DNA of 64,000 nt from Sphaerolaimus hirsutus (taxonomy: Eukaryota; Nematoda; Chromadorea; Monhysterida; Sphaerolaimidae), in NCBI GenBank assembly GCA_964036195.1, contig OZ038453.1, positions 25,134,352 through 25,198,351 on the forward strand. Reading direction: 5' to 3'. Made by a program: the position numbers and the translations under genes. Positions 33,305-46,522 of this stretch are shown piece by piece. The number at the start of each line of letters is the position of its first letter. The first letter of the stretch is position 1. The notes below the pieces were generated by a model. That model did no database searches, had not been told where the DNA came from, and worked only from the letters and a program-made list of their open reading frames with translations.

Positions 33305-34842
33305 GCCAAAAATTTGGCCCTTCTTCGTTTATACCATTCAGTCCAGCTATCTATGTCAACTTTCCATCACTATAATCACAAAATTATCTTATTTTTATCA
33401 CAAAAAAGCTACCAGTCTACAAAGTTTACTTCGTTCCCGTCACGGTGTACTAAAGTGTACTAAAGTTAATCAGCGCTTATACTCGGCTGACCGCAAAGTA
33501 TGCGTCCAAAATGACTTATGACTCATGTATTAAGCGATAACGCGCCGCCAGCTGGATACTTATGCACGCGCTTTCGGAAAATTTTTTTTCTTTTTAGAAA
33601 AATTTTTGATACGGGAACTTGGCCCGTCGCCAAGTTTGTATTTGGATACGGGTACGTATTGTATGAACTAGAGTAAGAGACATAGGATTTCCATCAAGTC
33701 CCCGATAAAGGTTGCGGAATGCAATTACCATATTTTTTCTAATAGAAGAGCGCCATTCTATTGTTTTCATGAGTGCAAGGACATGCCAAAACATGCAGTT
33801 CTATTGGAGGTGCCATTCTATTAGAAGAAATACAGTAAGGGACTGGAAGAAAGTGTCGCTGGTGCCGCGCCAGTTTGCCATTGTCAAATGCGGTATAAAA
33901 ACGGGTGTATCCAAACACTGTTTTGGCAATCTGCCAAGTTCCCATATGGGGTCTCTTACACAATGTTGCTTCTATTTACGATGACGTCACGTTGGAGTGT
34001 TTCGTTCAGAAAAAAGAATAGCTAAGCGTGCCGTTGAGTATATTAAATCTGCCTTCGTATGGGGTTTTGAGTTACCTTTTCGGGGTTTTTTTATAGACAC
34101 ACATTTATTCTAAACCTTGTCTGAGCGATTTAGCTAAATTATGATGCACAGTTTTTTGGCAGATGTATTAACTTTCATGTGTTTAAATATTCACCGCGTT
34201 GACTTCTGTCAGTTGGGAAACATTTGGACCATAATATTGTTTTACTTCCTATCTTTGTCATATTGACCTATTTACATATTTCACATTATTTAAAGATCCT
34301 AACAGGTTCACAAAAGTAGGAAAATCAGTACTAAGAGAAAAATGGTTTACAAAAGGACTCCCGCACCCTGTAAAGTGTAAAGTGGTGTAAAGTCAAAGTT
34401 AAGTGTCGAATGTCATGTAAAATGCAAAATGTCAAAAGTTCAGTGATAAAATCTTTTCTTTTTATTTCACTTGACATTTTGCACTGAATTTTGCTTGGAA
34501 TTTGACACTTGACTTTGACACTTTTGACACTTTACATAGTGCGGGACTGCTCCCTGCTAGAATTTTACCTGTTCATAATTCCTACTTTAGTACAACTATC
34601 TGAGCGCCCGTAAACCTCAGTTCAAAATGTAATCAAAATCGTGATATGGATTAATGATAGCAAGATTTCCCATCTCAATTTGTTGTCCAATGCTACAATC
34701 CATCCATGTGCATTTATCTCGAATGCAAGCTTCACTGAACATTGCGGCAGATAAGTTTTTATAATATATCATGTGGAGTTATTGTCTTTGTAACAGTGTT
34801 TCGTTTGGGTTTAGTGGGGTGTGGTCCGGGGGTCCGATTTAC
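33305..34842. other. repeat-rich DNA without genes
   Basis: Contains a 112-bp TACCATATTT element with word AATAGAAG (33726-33837) and a GACACTTTAC-word element (34355-34550, ends GACTCCCGCAC and GTGCGGGACTG). The remainder is unassigned. Confidence 0.45.
33726..33837. mobile_element. 112-bp TACCGTATTT-family MITE, word AATAGAAGNGCGCC
   Basis: TACCATATTTTTTCTAATAG at the left and CTATTAGAAGAAATACAGTA at the right. It pairs with 36134-36235 and shares only the outer ten bases with the C-run subfamilies. Confidence 0.7.
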
Positions 34843-35157
34843 CAGAGTTGAGAAAGCGTATTTACGCTTACCTGAAATACCCGAATGAATGGGTATTTAT
34901 ACTCACGCTTACGCTTTTGTAAAATACCCTTACGCTTTATTACGCTTTCCCGGTCAAAATACGTGGGTACTAAAAGAGTAAAAACTATTCACACAGTCCA
35001 GTTTTATGCTTTAAAATTGGTTAAAATTTACGCTTACGCTTCCTTTTACGCTTTCCTATGTAGGTATCTTAAAAATGCCTGTCGTTTTAGTATCCATACT
35101 CAAAATTTGGAAAGTGTTTTTACGCTTTCCAAAAATACCGGTATTTTAACAACTCTG
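34843..35157. mobile_element. CAGAGTTG-family hAT-like element, word TTACGCTT
   Basis: CAGAGTTG and CAACTCTG ends, with the exact 8-bp duplication CGATTTAC at 34835-34842 and 35158-35165. TACGCTT words occur about ten times and no TACACTT or TACGTTT. Confidence 0.9.
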
Positions 35158-35445
35158 CGATTTACCACGATTTTTTTAAGTTGAAATTTGGGGAAAATGT
35201 TCAAATGTGCAAAATTCTCACGTGCAAATATCCTATTTTTTTCTAACCTACTAAATACAAACCCGTCCCTATCTCATTTTATCTAAACACTCAACTCTGA
35301 CTGAATTCTGAATCAAACCAAAGTGCAAAAAGCCAATCCCATTTCACGCAGTCGATTTCAAGCGAGCGGCACGTTTTAACAAGCCGACGCATTTTGTCAG
35401 CGGGCAGAAATAGTCCCATGGAAACTTGTCAGCGGAAAAAGTAAT

Positions 35446-35919
35446 GGGGATGGCTGGAGTTTTAAAAAAACCTTTTTAAAAAAATGCATGTGTTGAAATT
35501 GTTTTTAAAACGGTATGAGTTTTTAAATAACCATTTTAAAAAAATGCATGCGTTGAAAATGTATCTTTAAAATGGTAGTAGTTTTTGAATAACCTGTTTT
35601 TAAATGCAGGAAAAATGGAGCACACTGGCTGGATAATAATATACAAAATAACATATCATGGCTTATAATGACACAAAACACAAAATATGGAAGTTTTTAC
35701 ACTATTAAAGCCTCAAAACCAATGAAAACCACCACCAATGGTACCTAATGTGTATGTGAAATTGTGCACCCACATGCAAAAAAATTGCAAAATACCTAAC
35801 GCCTTGTACTATAAAATTTTGCTGAGATTTTTTTAATAAATAAAACAGTTGTTACACTTGCATTTTTTAAAACGTTGTTTTAAAAAAACCTTTGAAAAAA
35901 ACATGGACATCCCTACCTT
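35446..35919. repeat. TTTTTAAAAAA word element
   Basis: GGGGATGGCTGG at the left and GGACATCCCT at the right with TTTTTAAAAAAACC and its complement repeated. A short similar tract continues to about 36000. Confidence 0.45.
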
Positions 35920-36133
35920 CAACTATCATTGCAGTGGATGGTTTTGAAAAAAACTTTAAAAAAGTTTAAAAAACATTTTTCCCACCACTAGGTGGTTATG
36001 AACTTCACCATATGATTGGACTGACAGTTGATTTGATATAAACGCAGCATGGGTGGTCTTATCTACATTATTTACTGGGTTTTTGAGTCCGTAAGCCAGC
36101 TTTCCAGGTTGTGGGTTTATTCGATTTTGTTTT

Positions 36134-36235
36134 TACCATATTTTTTCTAATAGAAGAGCGCCGTTATATTTTTCCGTCAACTTTTTACATGCTGTTCTAT
36201 TGGAGATATGCCGTTCTGTTAGAAGAAATACGGTA
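36134..36235. mobile_element. 102-bp TACCGTATTT-family MITE, word AATAGAAG
   Basis: TACCATATTTTTTCTAATAG at the left and GTTAGAAGAAATACGGTA at the right, close relative of 33726-33837. Confidence 0.7.
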
Positions 36236-36277
36236 TTCAACATTGTTGTATTATATTTAAAGATTTTCCGTTAGGTT

Positions 36278-36460
36278 TGGGACGATATTGACGTTTTAAT
36301 TTCGATATTTGCTAGTCGATATTTTTTACTGAAACTATATCGTCGAAATCGATATCGATATCGACCATATCGATATTCGAAAGGGAAAAATAGTCGATAT
36401 CTGATATTCGGTATGGAAAAATGATCGATGTTTAATATTGAATACGATCTATCGTCCCAA
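36278..36460. repeat. inverted-repeat element, word CGATAT
   Basis: TTGGGACGAT and ATCGTCCCAA ends. The interior is built from TCGATAT/ATATCGA words (including GATATCGATATCGA). No target duplication is clear. Confidence 0.6.
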
Positions 36461-36819
36461 CACCAACTACTTTCCGTCCCTACTTCCAATTTTTTCCTGT
36501 GTAATTTGTTTGCTATATTGTTACACTTATTGGCGTGCTCTGTGGCAATTTTTGCCACTACTTTGATTGATTATGACTGTTAAATGTCGCCTATTTCAAT
36601 GTAAAATGTTCAAATAAGTTCAGTGCGCTAATGCATTTAATGATATTTACTTAACCATCTGAAAAAGTCATGTACACACATTTTGTAACTGTAGAATCTG
36701 ACCTAAAGTTGGTTTATTGGGAAAAAATTATTAAAATATTAATTAATTTTATTTTATCGAAATAAATATCATTGTCAACGTTTACTCTTACTTGAGTAGA
36801 ATAAGCTACTTTATTTATG

Positions 36820-37230
36820 TACCGTATTTCCTCGAAATACCCCCAGGGGGTTTATTTTTTCATAGTGGAAATTTTGAGGGGGGGGGGGTATTTCGAGGGG
36901 GGGGGGGGGTTATTATTTCGTCAGAATTTTTCACGAAATTCATAGTAAAGAGTATGCTTTTATATACACAAAACAGGTAATCAACGTGTCCAAGTAGGGT
37001 ATATTTGGACATAACAACGTCCATCGCTACACAAACTAGTACATGTGTAGCTGCGATGCAAACTGCGACCAATATATACATCATGTTCACTGCATACATC
37101 ATGTACATCATTCCAGAGGGGGGGTTTTTTGAGGGGGGGGGGTATTTTTTCCAAAGCCCAAAAACACCTGGGGTTTTTTCGAGGGGTGGGGTAATTCAAG
37201 GGGGGGGGTTTAAATCGAGGAAAGACGATA
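36820..37230. mobile_element. TACCGTATTT-family MITE, word CGAAATACCCC
   Basis: TACCGTATTTCCTCGAAATA at the left; the right end is diverged (TCGAGGAAAGACGATA). Long G runs occupy the interior. Confidence 0.65.
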
Positions 37231-38051
37231 AATACATACCTTTCAATATGCTTTGAGTCTACCTTTTCATTTATTTTCCAGTTTATTACAATATTTTTTC
37301 ATTAAATTTCCAATAATTTGCCAACCTCATGCTAGCAAATATGTTACTTGTATGAACATTTTCATGGTTTGACACTATTAGCACCATAATGGGCATTTAT
37401 CACACTCACAAAATGGCCTCATTCCATGTGAACCCATAATTTTAATACTAATTAGTATTTTATAAATGGTAACATGTCTGATTTGCGACCACCATGCAAT
37501 TTTGTCGACATTTTGTACAAAAATTCGATCGTAAATCACTCACAGTTTTTTTCGGTATATTTATACAGTTCCATGAAGTTTTGGCTCGAATGGCAGCAAG
37601 AAAAGTAAATAGGAAACTTTTAAGTTTCACTTCTCTTTTCACTAGCGAACTTGCAATTTGGGTTTTCAGCTAACACCGGGTTCGGTCCCGCACGCTTTAG
37701 AATTTCATGTTAAATGCGGGACAAAATTTATTGAAAGCCGTGTTAAGTTTCGAATTACCGGTAAAATCCAAAAGAAAACTTTTCCGGGCGCTTTGCGGAT
37801 TTACCGGAATGAATTACTTCCGCCTAATGACCCGCCGTTACATTTTACATTAGACGTTTTTTTTCTGATATTTTACAAAACATTTTACACTTGTGAACTA
37901 TTACAAGGGAACTAGTAGCAGTAGGGCGGGGCATATCCCGAGTGGGACACAAAAAGTTCCCAATATTGTAATTTTCTATATTTTATGATTCATAAGTTAC
38001 CTATTTTGCAAAAGTGTAGCATGGTAGCGAGCCTCATCAATCACATGAATG
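37231..38051. other. no gene recognised
   Basis: AT-rich DNA. A short frame at 37658-37915 lies in a tract with GCGGGAC/GTCCCGC and TTACCGG inverted words and is more likely repeat than gene. Confidence 0.35.
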
Positions 38052-38327
38052 TTTACCGTATTTCCTCGAAATACCCCCCTCCCTCGAAATACCCCCCCCC
38101 CTCAAAATGGGCACTATGAATTTGTGGTCCGGGAAATGCATAACAGACGTTCAAAACACTTACCTACTGTGTTACGTTAGAACACCGTTTATACCATCTA
38201 CATCCTTATATAAGGCTGTAAAAACTTATAAATGGTGGTTATTGTTGCATTTTTCACGTTTTTCTCTCAAAATTTTCACTCTGAAACCCCCCCCCGGGGG
38301 GGGGGGGTAATTCGAGGAAATACGGTA
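38052..38327. mobile_element. TACCGTATTT-family MITE, word CGAAATACCCC
   Basis: Intact inverted ends, 276 bp, C-run words at the left and G runs at the right. Confidence 0.75.
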
Positions 38328-38475
38328 TAAAATAATCTACCGTATGATTTGACTTCCAAAGTCTCCTACAAGTAAATAAAATTTAATCCAATTGTACACA
38401 TTGCATATTCAATGTGACATCTGTATAAAAAAAATTGAATTATATTTATACTTTTCTTGTGACAATTAGTTTTGT

Positions 38476-38960
38476 AAAAGTGCCATGGCGCTGGCGCCAG
38501 CGGCAGAGAAAAAGGGGCCATGGCGCTTTTGGCACTTGGCGCCATTGGCGACAAAAGCGCCATTAAGCATTTGGCGCATGGCGCCAAAGTTCTGGCGCTT
38601 TTCACTTCATTATTCACTAATCAGCATTGAAAAACTCTGTTGAAAATTTTTATTTAAAATACCATAAATATAATATTTATATTTATATTTTTTCAGGCTT
38701 TTCTAGAGAAATAAATTTATATTTATATTTTTACAGGGTTTTCTGAGATTTTTAAAAATGTTTTTTTTTGTTCTTCACACGCGTGCGTCACTGTTAGTCA
38801 CAATTAGCATTCGAAAAATAACCCGTGATTTATATTTTCGAAAATCACAATAAATATAAATAACCCGTGATTTATATATATTTATATTTTTTTCAAATTC
38901 TGAGTGATATATTTATATATATTTTTCAAATTCAAAAAAAAATCACTGAGAAAATCACTC
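38476..38960. repeat. GGCGC-word tract followed by TTTATATTT-word tract
   Basis: 38476-38620 is dense in TGGCGC/GCGCCA words, as in 27327-27403, with diverged ends. 38640-38960 repeats TTTATATTTATATTT; a shorter relative is at 40590-40760. Confidence 0.5.
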
Positions 38961-39226
38961 ATACTAGATACATTGCGGTGCAAGTATTGCGCTATCATGA
39001 CTAAAACATGTAATTTGTGCAAGAGAATTTTGAATTTTGCAAGAGAATTTTCTCCTGAAAATCTCTGATCTGCTCATGCAGAGCATTATTGAGTTAAAAT
39101 AGTGTTTGAAGCAGGTAAATATTGTGCCTACACACACTAGTTTTCACCATGACTTTTTTGAAAACTGAAATGGCCAAAAATGGTGACATGTATCCATCCA
39201 GTTTTCCACAATAGAATGCTGTAGAT

Positions 39227-39592
39227 CATAGGCGGCGTAAGTGCTTGTGGGCTTGTGAATGTCACAAGCGAAATTTTTGGTGTCACAAGCAGAAATTTCA
39301 CTGTCACATTGTGACATTCACAAGCGTGTATTGTACAAATGAGAGTGAAAGCTCAAAATTAGCTCAAAATCGCTAAAATCTGCTATATTTTGCCAATTTT
39401 CACCCTTATAATCACTATTTTCATCTATATAAAATACATGGTTTTATGCCTATTTTGAGCCAATTTTAGCCAAGCCAAAATTTTGGCCGACTGCCAGCTT
39501 CACATAAGGGCTCCGATGAAAAGTTGTCACAAGGTGAAATTTTGGCTAATGTGAATGTCACAAGCACAAATTGGGGCTTTGCGCCGCCTATG
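39227..39592. mobile_element. AGGCGGCG-family hAT-like element, word TTGTGACATTCACAAG
   Basis: CATAGGCGGCG at the left and CGCCGCCTATG at the right with the exact 8-bp duplication CTGTAGAT at 39219-39226 and 39593-39600. GTCACAAGC/GCTTGTGA words repeat inside. A relative is at 57529-57715. It sits in a larger tract (about 39128-40080) with GTCACCA and ACTAGTTTTC words. Confidence 0.85.
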
Positions 39593-40131
39593 CTGTAGAT
39601 GTTCAGTTTTCACAAATAACGTGAATTTAAGTGGGGTTGTTTTGGCAAGTCACTAGTTTGCCACTGTGTTTACCTGATGTGAAAACTCAAATGATGACAA
39701 ATGGTGATATCACCATCACTTAGTCTTCATTATGTGTGTGACAAAGATGTAAACTGTTTTAGTAACTTTTTATGTCATCCTGCTATGAATTGTATTGTCA
39801 CGTTTAAGTGTATAAAGCATCTCTGTATCTTTTAACATACTTTTCTGAAATAAAACATAACATTGAATCAAAAATACCTGCTTGATATCATTAAAAATGA
39901 TCTACAGTAATTGAAAACTCACTTCACCACTTTTGAAAGCTGGCAACACTTGGTGACATCCACCAATGTTGCCAGTTATCAAATATGGGGGACAACTGTG
40001 GAAAACTGTCACCATGGTGTCATCAAAATGTCACCAAAATTTTGCCAAACATGTAGCCGTGTGCCCTGAGTTTTCACAGCTCACCACTGTTGAAAAAGTA
40101 GCTTTTTAAAACACTAGATGATTGCATGAAC

Positions 40132-40267
40132 TACTGCATTTCCTCTAAATACACCCCCCCCCCCTCAAAATAGACACTATGAATTTATAACCCCCTCTGG
40201 TTTAACCCCCTCAAAATTCTCACTCTGAAAAAATAAACCCCCTGGGGGTATTTCGAGGAAATATGGT
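40132..40267. mobile_element. 136-bp TACCGTATTT-family MITE, word CGAAATACCCC
   Basis: Diverged left end (TACTGCATTTCCTC) and intact-type right end (TCGAGGAAATATGGTA). Confidence 0.6.
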
Positions 40268-40817
40268 ACGTGAATTCGCACTAAACTTCCTCGGCATACC
40301 TGGCACTGCTGCAAGTACTAAGCACCTATTTAGTCAAACATCACTGCCACAACCAGGCGCTATAGGTTCAGTGCAACATGTTTGCAGTGCAAAATGTTTT
40401 TGAAGTTGTTATTGAGGTTGTAGGTTGAATTTTTCTGTTGTGATATTTGTGTGATATTTTCACTTGTCAATATTGTATGAAATGAATACTGCTTGTGAAA
40501 CAATAATAAATAGATTGTGGGATGTTAGAGTACATTTTTGTGCTTGCAAAAAGTAAATTAAGTGCGCAATAGCCTACAATTTTGCTTGTAATTGAAATAA
40601 ACCGCAAGTGATTTTTTGTGATTTTTTTTGAGCTTAGAGTTATTTTTTCAGTGATTTAATTATATTTTCTGAACGCCTTGAGTGATTTATATATATTTAT
40701 ATTTTTCCAAGTTTGGGGTGATATATTTATATATATTTTCCAAACAATTGGTGATTTTTTTGAATGCTAGTCACAATTCAGTGACCTTTCCTGTGGTATA
40801 CAAAGTGTCACCCCGCC

Positions 40818-41000
40818 AGGTGCCAGTTCCGCAAATTGAGTAGTGAAAAGTAAAATGGCAAATGCGAAGTGAAATGGCAAATAAATTGGCAAAAGCGAAG
40901 TAAAAAAAAATTTCCCCTCGCTTATGCCAATTTCCTTCTCAATTCACCTCGCATTTGCCATTTTACTTCTCACTTTTCAATTTGCGGAACTGCCTCCTGA
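40818..41000. repeat. foldback element, word AAATGGCAAA
   Basis: AGTTCCGCAAATTGAG at the left and CAATTTGCGGAACT at the right; GTAAAATGGCAAATGCGAAG words inside. The copy at 44755-45246 is interrupted by the MITE 44829-45161. Confidence 0.65.
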
Positions 41001-41252
41001 ATATTAAACTGATCTATTTGCTCCAAAAAATTCCCTGATTAAAGTGCCTTTCACACCATGAAACTTTAAATGATTAATGCTAAAATAGCCGTTACATGAA
41101 CATGTTTATTCGTGTCACTTTAAGCGGGAGAGGTGGCATTTTTTTGCTCCTTCAATAAAGGAATGGAGTCATGGCGCTGGCGCCATTTGTAGGCGCCAGC
41201 GCCATGGGGGGTTGGTGTTGGTATGGCTATGGCACCCATGTCTACTACCTAT

Positions 41253-43846
41253 ATATGAAAGGTGTGCTTCTAAAAGTACCGATCTACAAAAAATCGATTT
41301 TGAGATAATCCATTTTTGAAAGTTTGGAGTATGCAAATACCCATACATGGGTATTGGGTATGGGAATTTTGGGTATGGGTATTTTGGCCATATTGTTGGG
41401 TATCCACATGCATGGGTATGATCATTGTTTATACACATAACACTAGCTATATAACATTTAGTGAATTGTATTTTTTGTAGTACAGTACATTTTAAAGGAA
41501 CAACTTGGTAATATCATGTAGATCAGTACCTTTTAAAGCACAAAATCAGATAGATGTAGATCGGTACTTTTACCCAGGCTGTCTGTGAAAATGTAACATT
41601 TTCTATACCATGCATAACCCGCAAATGCAACATTATTAAAAAAAAGTTGTAACATGTAACCCGTTTCTAATGATCCCCAATGTGAGAGCATAATTGGGTA
41701 ACACGATGCAGTGTGTGTTATATAAGACAGGCACACACGCAGCAGAAGTTTCGGGGGAGTGCTCTCGAGTTGCTCATTACAGTCTCATATAGTAGAGTTC
41801 CATACAGTGTCATCTCATCTCGGGAACGTGTGGACTTAGTGGCAGATTGCATTTTTTCATCTCATATTATTCCTTGTACGTCCGGCTATGGTCAATGCAG
41901 TCAACGCACCGCGCGCAGCGATAATCTATTGATTTGCACATAAACGTAGGCCAGCTGATTGACACTTTTGCGAAAATTTGGAAATGGTAATTGACAGTCC
42001 GGAAAGGATTATTGATGTACGCAGCGAAAACATTGTAAATAATTACGGACTTCTTTGTAATTATTTATAGTATTCTTGACAGTTGACAAATTTAAAACAC
42101 GTTGCACAGTGGTATGCAATTTATGTTGCACACACTCATGAAGTGACCACGTGTTTGCACAATGCATTCAACACAAGCAATTTTTCTAGTGCGCGTCAAG
42201 CAAAAAAGTGTTCGCTCGCACCTTGTTATACCACTAACGATGGCAAACAGTCGAAAAAAAAAGTATTTAAATTTTTAAGTGTTTTTTCTGAAATGAATTT
42301 TCGAATTTTCGAATTTTTCCTAAAAATAATTTTCGAATTTCAAATTTAATTTTCGAATTTCGAATTTTCGAATCTTTTTTGGCAATTTTCGAATTTTTTT
42401 GGCTAGTTTTCGAATTTTTTCAAATAATTTTCGAATCTTTTTGGAAAAATATTGAATCTTAAGCTTTAAACACAGAATTTGGACTGTCTTCATGTTCTGC
42501 TCAGTTGTTATGACCTTATTTTAACCATAAATTAGCATAAAAAATGGTGGAATGAGTTATGCAAACCAGTGTGCTGCTTCTTCATTTAATTAACACATTG
42601 ATACATTTAATTCACCAACAGAGCGAAGGCAATAAAAACAACAATTTAAAAATTGGCGTCAAATAAAATATCAGCATAAAATACAAAATTGGCTTTAAAT
42701 ACCGTATTATTTTTTCAGAGTGGAAACTTGGGGGGGGTAAACGAGGGTGGGTATTTCGAGGGGGGTGTATTATTTTGCCAGAAATTTTTCAAAATCCCAG
42801 TACTAAATTGTTGTTTGTAGGTAACACAGATGTCAAAAAATGCAACAAAAACTGCCTTTTATAATGCTCTATATACTTATATAAGTACGTAGATGGTACA
42901 AACCCTGTTCTACACAACACAGTCATTGTTTTTAACGTGTGTTCTGTGTTTCCCAGATCACAAACTGCATTACGTTCTCTATACACCAAATTGGGGGGGG
43001 GGGGTGGTATTTCGAGGGGGGTTTATGAATTAATAGTGTAAATTTTGAGGTGTGTATTTCGAGGGGGGGGGGATATTTCGAGTAAATACAGTATAAAAAA
43101 CGGATGTGTCGAAGTCCGCCTCTTCCGCCATGGAGACATTTCAACGTTTTTTTGTTACGTTTCACTTTTCCATCCGCGCCGCGTATCAATTGTTGATTTA
43201 TTAAGCACGTTGAACTTAACAGTGTGTTTGATTGCCTTGAATTCCTTAAAAAATTTGAAAACTATTTTTGAATTTTTGAATTTTGAATTTTCGAATTTTT
43301 TGAAAAATAAATCGATTTTTAAGTGTTTTTTCTAGGGGCGAAATAAAAATTCGAAAATTCCGAAAAAATTCGAAAATTCGAAAATGTTTTCGAATTTTCG
43401 AATCTTTTTTTGCCATCGTTATATACCACGCTTGTATACCGCGGGGTATACTCTCACAAACAGCCTGCTTTTACCCATAGTAAAAAAGCACAAATTGAGT
43501 TTTTGCTGCTAATGATGCTGAGCTGACTTCGGTACTTTTAGAAGCACAAAAAATCTTGTGCAGATTGGTACATTAAGAAGTACAATTTTGAAAAATGTGT
43601 GTAGATCGGTACTTTTAAAAATACAAAAGCTGAAAAAGCTTGTAGATTGGTACTTTTAAAATTTCAAAAGTGTATTTTGCAATTTTTTGCTTTTTCGACC
43701 CCCCAAATCTCAAAATTGAATTTCGCACCCCCCCACATATTATATATTTTTTTGAAGCGCATTTTTATGGGGACCCCAAAAATGGTCCGCACTCAAATTT
43801 GAAAAATTTGTAGATCGGTACTTTTAGAAGCACACCCTTCATATGT
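41253..43846. repeat. 2.6-kb inverted-repeat element, word GTACCGATCTAC
   Basis: GGTGTGCTTCTAAAAGTACC near the left end is inverted near the right end (GGTACTTTTAGAAGCACACC). GATCGGTACTTTTA words occur at both sides. The centre holds unrelated DNA and the nested element 42235-43421. Its boundaries are tentative. Confidence 0.5.
42235..43421. mobile_element. AACGATGG-family hAT-like element, word TCGAATTTT
   Basis: TAACGATGGCAA and TTGCCATCGTTA ends with the exact 8-bp duplication TATACCAC at 42227-42234 and 43422-43429. Words are TCGAATTTT/AAAATTCGA. A CGAAATACCCC-type MITE (about 42702-43094) is nested inside. Confidence 0.85.
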
Positions 43847-44090
43847 ACTGGGCACTTTTTACTCAGACTTGTCAAATGTACTGAACTTCTTCAATCTAAA
43901 CAAAATGTAAAGTGGGTATTTTTTTTACTCGTTGAGTACAGAAAACGTAAAGTGACTTTTTTTACTTTTGCACTGCGTCAAGGTGCGTAAAATACTTTTT
44001 GCTCATTTAACAACTCATTTGGGCAAAATGGCGCCAAGCGCTTTTTCCATGGCGTTTTTACATTACTATCAGTATTCATAAATTCATAAC

Positions 44091-44513
44091 TACCGTATTT
44101 CCTCGAAATACCCTCCCCCCTCGAAATCCCCCCTCGTGTGACCCCCCCCCCCCCTCTCGAGACCACTATGAAACAATCACCCCCCCTCGAAATACCCCCC
44201 CAGATTGAGTGTAAAGAGAACGTACATGACAAATACTGCAGTTTGTGAGAACACACGTTAAAACAATGTCGGAATCTCGTTAGAACAGAGTGTTTATACC
44301 ATCTACGTACTAATATTAGTCTACAGGAGTCTATACATGTCAGTTATTGATGCATTTTTCTACCCCAGCGCACATCACAAACAACGATTTTGTACTAGGA
44401 TTTCAAAAAAGTTCTTGCGAAATAATAACCCCCCCCCCTCGAAATACCCCCACCCCTCTCGGGAGCACTATGAAACAATCACCCCCCGGGGGGTATTTCG
44501 AGGAAATACGGTA
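44091..44513. mobile_element. TACCGTATTT-family MITE, word CGAAATACCCC, with target duplication
   Basis: Intact ends flanked by TTCATAAC (44083-44090) and TTCATAAA (44514-44521), 7 of 8 matching. This supports hAT-type transposition of the family. Confidence 0.8.
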
Positions 44514-44754
44514 TTCATAAAAAACCGGAGGGTTCACGTCATTCAATCTCGACTGATTAATAGAGTGATTCATTGAAGTTGCCCAGATTGAAACTTTAAA
44601 AAGATCAGCTGTTTTCTGCAACATGCTATTTTCGATCCGGCACCTGGGTACCGCTGAAAATACCGTATTCCCTCGAATTGTCCCCCACCCCCATTTGAAT
44701 GGATGATGATTCATTATGGATCCCCGTCGAAATACCCTCAGGTCTGAAATGACC

Positions 44755-45246
44755 TGGTGCCAGTTCAGCAAATTGAGAAGTGAGAAGTAAAATGGCAAAT
44801 GCGAAGTAAAATTAATACGAATAAAGAGTACCGTATTTGCTTGAATAATTCCCCCTTGAATAATTCCCCCCTTGAATAATCCCCCCTGTAAGATTAGTGA
44901 GGAAAAAATAATTCCCCCCTCGAATAATCCCCCCCCCTCAAAGCATACGATCAATTTTTTATGTCTAATTTGGACAATGTTTAGCATGTTATTGTGTAAA
45001 AAAAGCATGTTTTGTCAAATGAGTTTATGGAAACATGCTTGAGAATTCTGATGAAAAAATAATTCTTCCCCTTGAATAATTTCCCCCCAGGAATAATCCC
45101 CCCTCAAAAAAGTCTGACGAAATAATAATCCCCCAGGAGGATTATTCAAGCAAATACGGTAATTTCTCTTCGCTATTGCCATTTTACTTCTTAATTCACT
45201 TCGCATTAGCCATTTTACTTCTCACTCCTCAATTTAGGAACTGGTC
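44755..45246. repeat. foldback element interrupted by a MITE
   Basis: Second copy of the AAATGGCAAA foldback. Its two arms are 44755-44828 and 45162-45246. Confidence 0.6.
44829..45161. mobile_element. TACCGTATTT-family MITE, word GAATAATCCCC
   Basis: TACCGTATTTGCTTGAATAA and its complement as ends; GAATAAT-C-run words through the interior. The TTTGCTTGAA variant is present in both ends and in the internal words. Confidence 0.8.
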
Positions 45247-46346
45247 CCCGAGCAAATAACGTTCCCTCACGAAATACCTCCACCCGAATGAAGTGTAAGG
45301 AGTTTATTTTTCCAGGGGGGGGGTATTCGAGGGGGGTTATCTTTTCCTCAAGCTCACAAGAGGGGGGACCCACAAAATTCCAACCTATCCAAAAAAACCG
45401 TTTTCGCATTTTTGGATCTTTGTTTGTTATCCGGTAACAACTACTGGGTAACTTGCAAAACTGAAACATAATTATTCAATATCATTTTCTCGGCATTCTA
45501 AGAGACAACCTGTTTATAAATATTTATCTTCATCTTAAACCGCTATTTTTGAAGATAACTAATGTTTTTCGCCGTTCTTTTTGCCATAACGTGGTCTGGA
45601 TTAAGGCACCGCGCATATTTGTGCAAATGTTTTTACATGCATGGGGAAAAACGACAAATTTTATAGTGCCATTAATATTTTGTTAGCACATGTGCAAATT
45701 AATGTGTAGAGCGCAGAGTTGTTAAAAGTATCAAACTTATATCAAAGTGTACGTAAATGTAAAGTATTCATTTTTTACTCACCACCTGAGTACCGAAAAC
45801 GTAAAGTATTTATATATTTTTTTATACTTTTTTATACTCATGAGTAAACGTGAGGAAACGCACTTTTCACCGCCGAAAAACTGGAAGTTTCTGGAAAATC
45901 AAGTATTTTACTCACGTTTTACGCAGTGTAACAGTGTTTTTTCTGCGATTAAGTCCTGTGGCGTATTTCTATTCGCATGCGTAATTTGAGTTATTATAGT
46001 ATGCACTTAACTATACACCGGTCCTAGGCCCTGAACACTCCCCAATAAATGCTGGATATTTATTTGAATATAAATTTATTCCCACGCACTAGTAATCTCG
46101 AATCTGAAATGAACTTGCGTACTTTTTCAGCGACCAGCCAATTAACTAATTTCTCACCAAATGCTACCCGCACGCGCCGAAAAACTTTCTATATTTTTAT
46201 TTTTATTTTTTCAAATTTTGAGCTCAATTAATTGCGCAAATTTGATTTCGGAGAAAACTTTGACTATAACCACGCTTGAAAGGCACATTGTCAGGCAGTT
46301 GAACATTACACCGTTTAACAAAATTCGTGGTTAGTTCAGTGGTGAT
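45247..46346. other. no gene; partial CAGAGTTG-family element
   Basis: A CAGAGTTGTTAAAAGT end at 45714 starts a tract of GTAAAGTA and TTTACTCA words to about 45925, without a clear right end. The rest is unassigned. Confidence 0.4.
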
Positions 46347-46522
46347 TAGTGATGGAAAAGGCACCGGGAAATATGGCACCGGCACTGGCACCGCACCGCA
46401 CCGGCACCGGTCCTATTCTGTAAAAAATGGCACCGGCACCGGCAGGGCATCCTCGAAAAAGGGCACCGCATTGCACCAGCACCGGTGCTGGTGCCCTTCA
46501 GTGCCCAGCACCGGGGCACCGG

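Noticed and set aside
37658..37915. 85-codon frame as a gene
   Set aside because: Lies among inverted GCGGGAC and TTACCGG words, with no start or splice signals and no recognisable motif.
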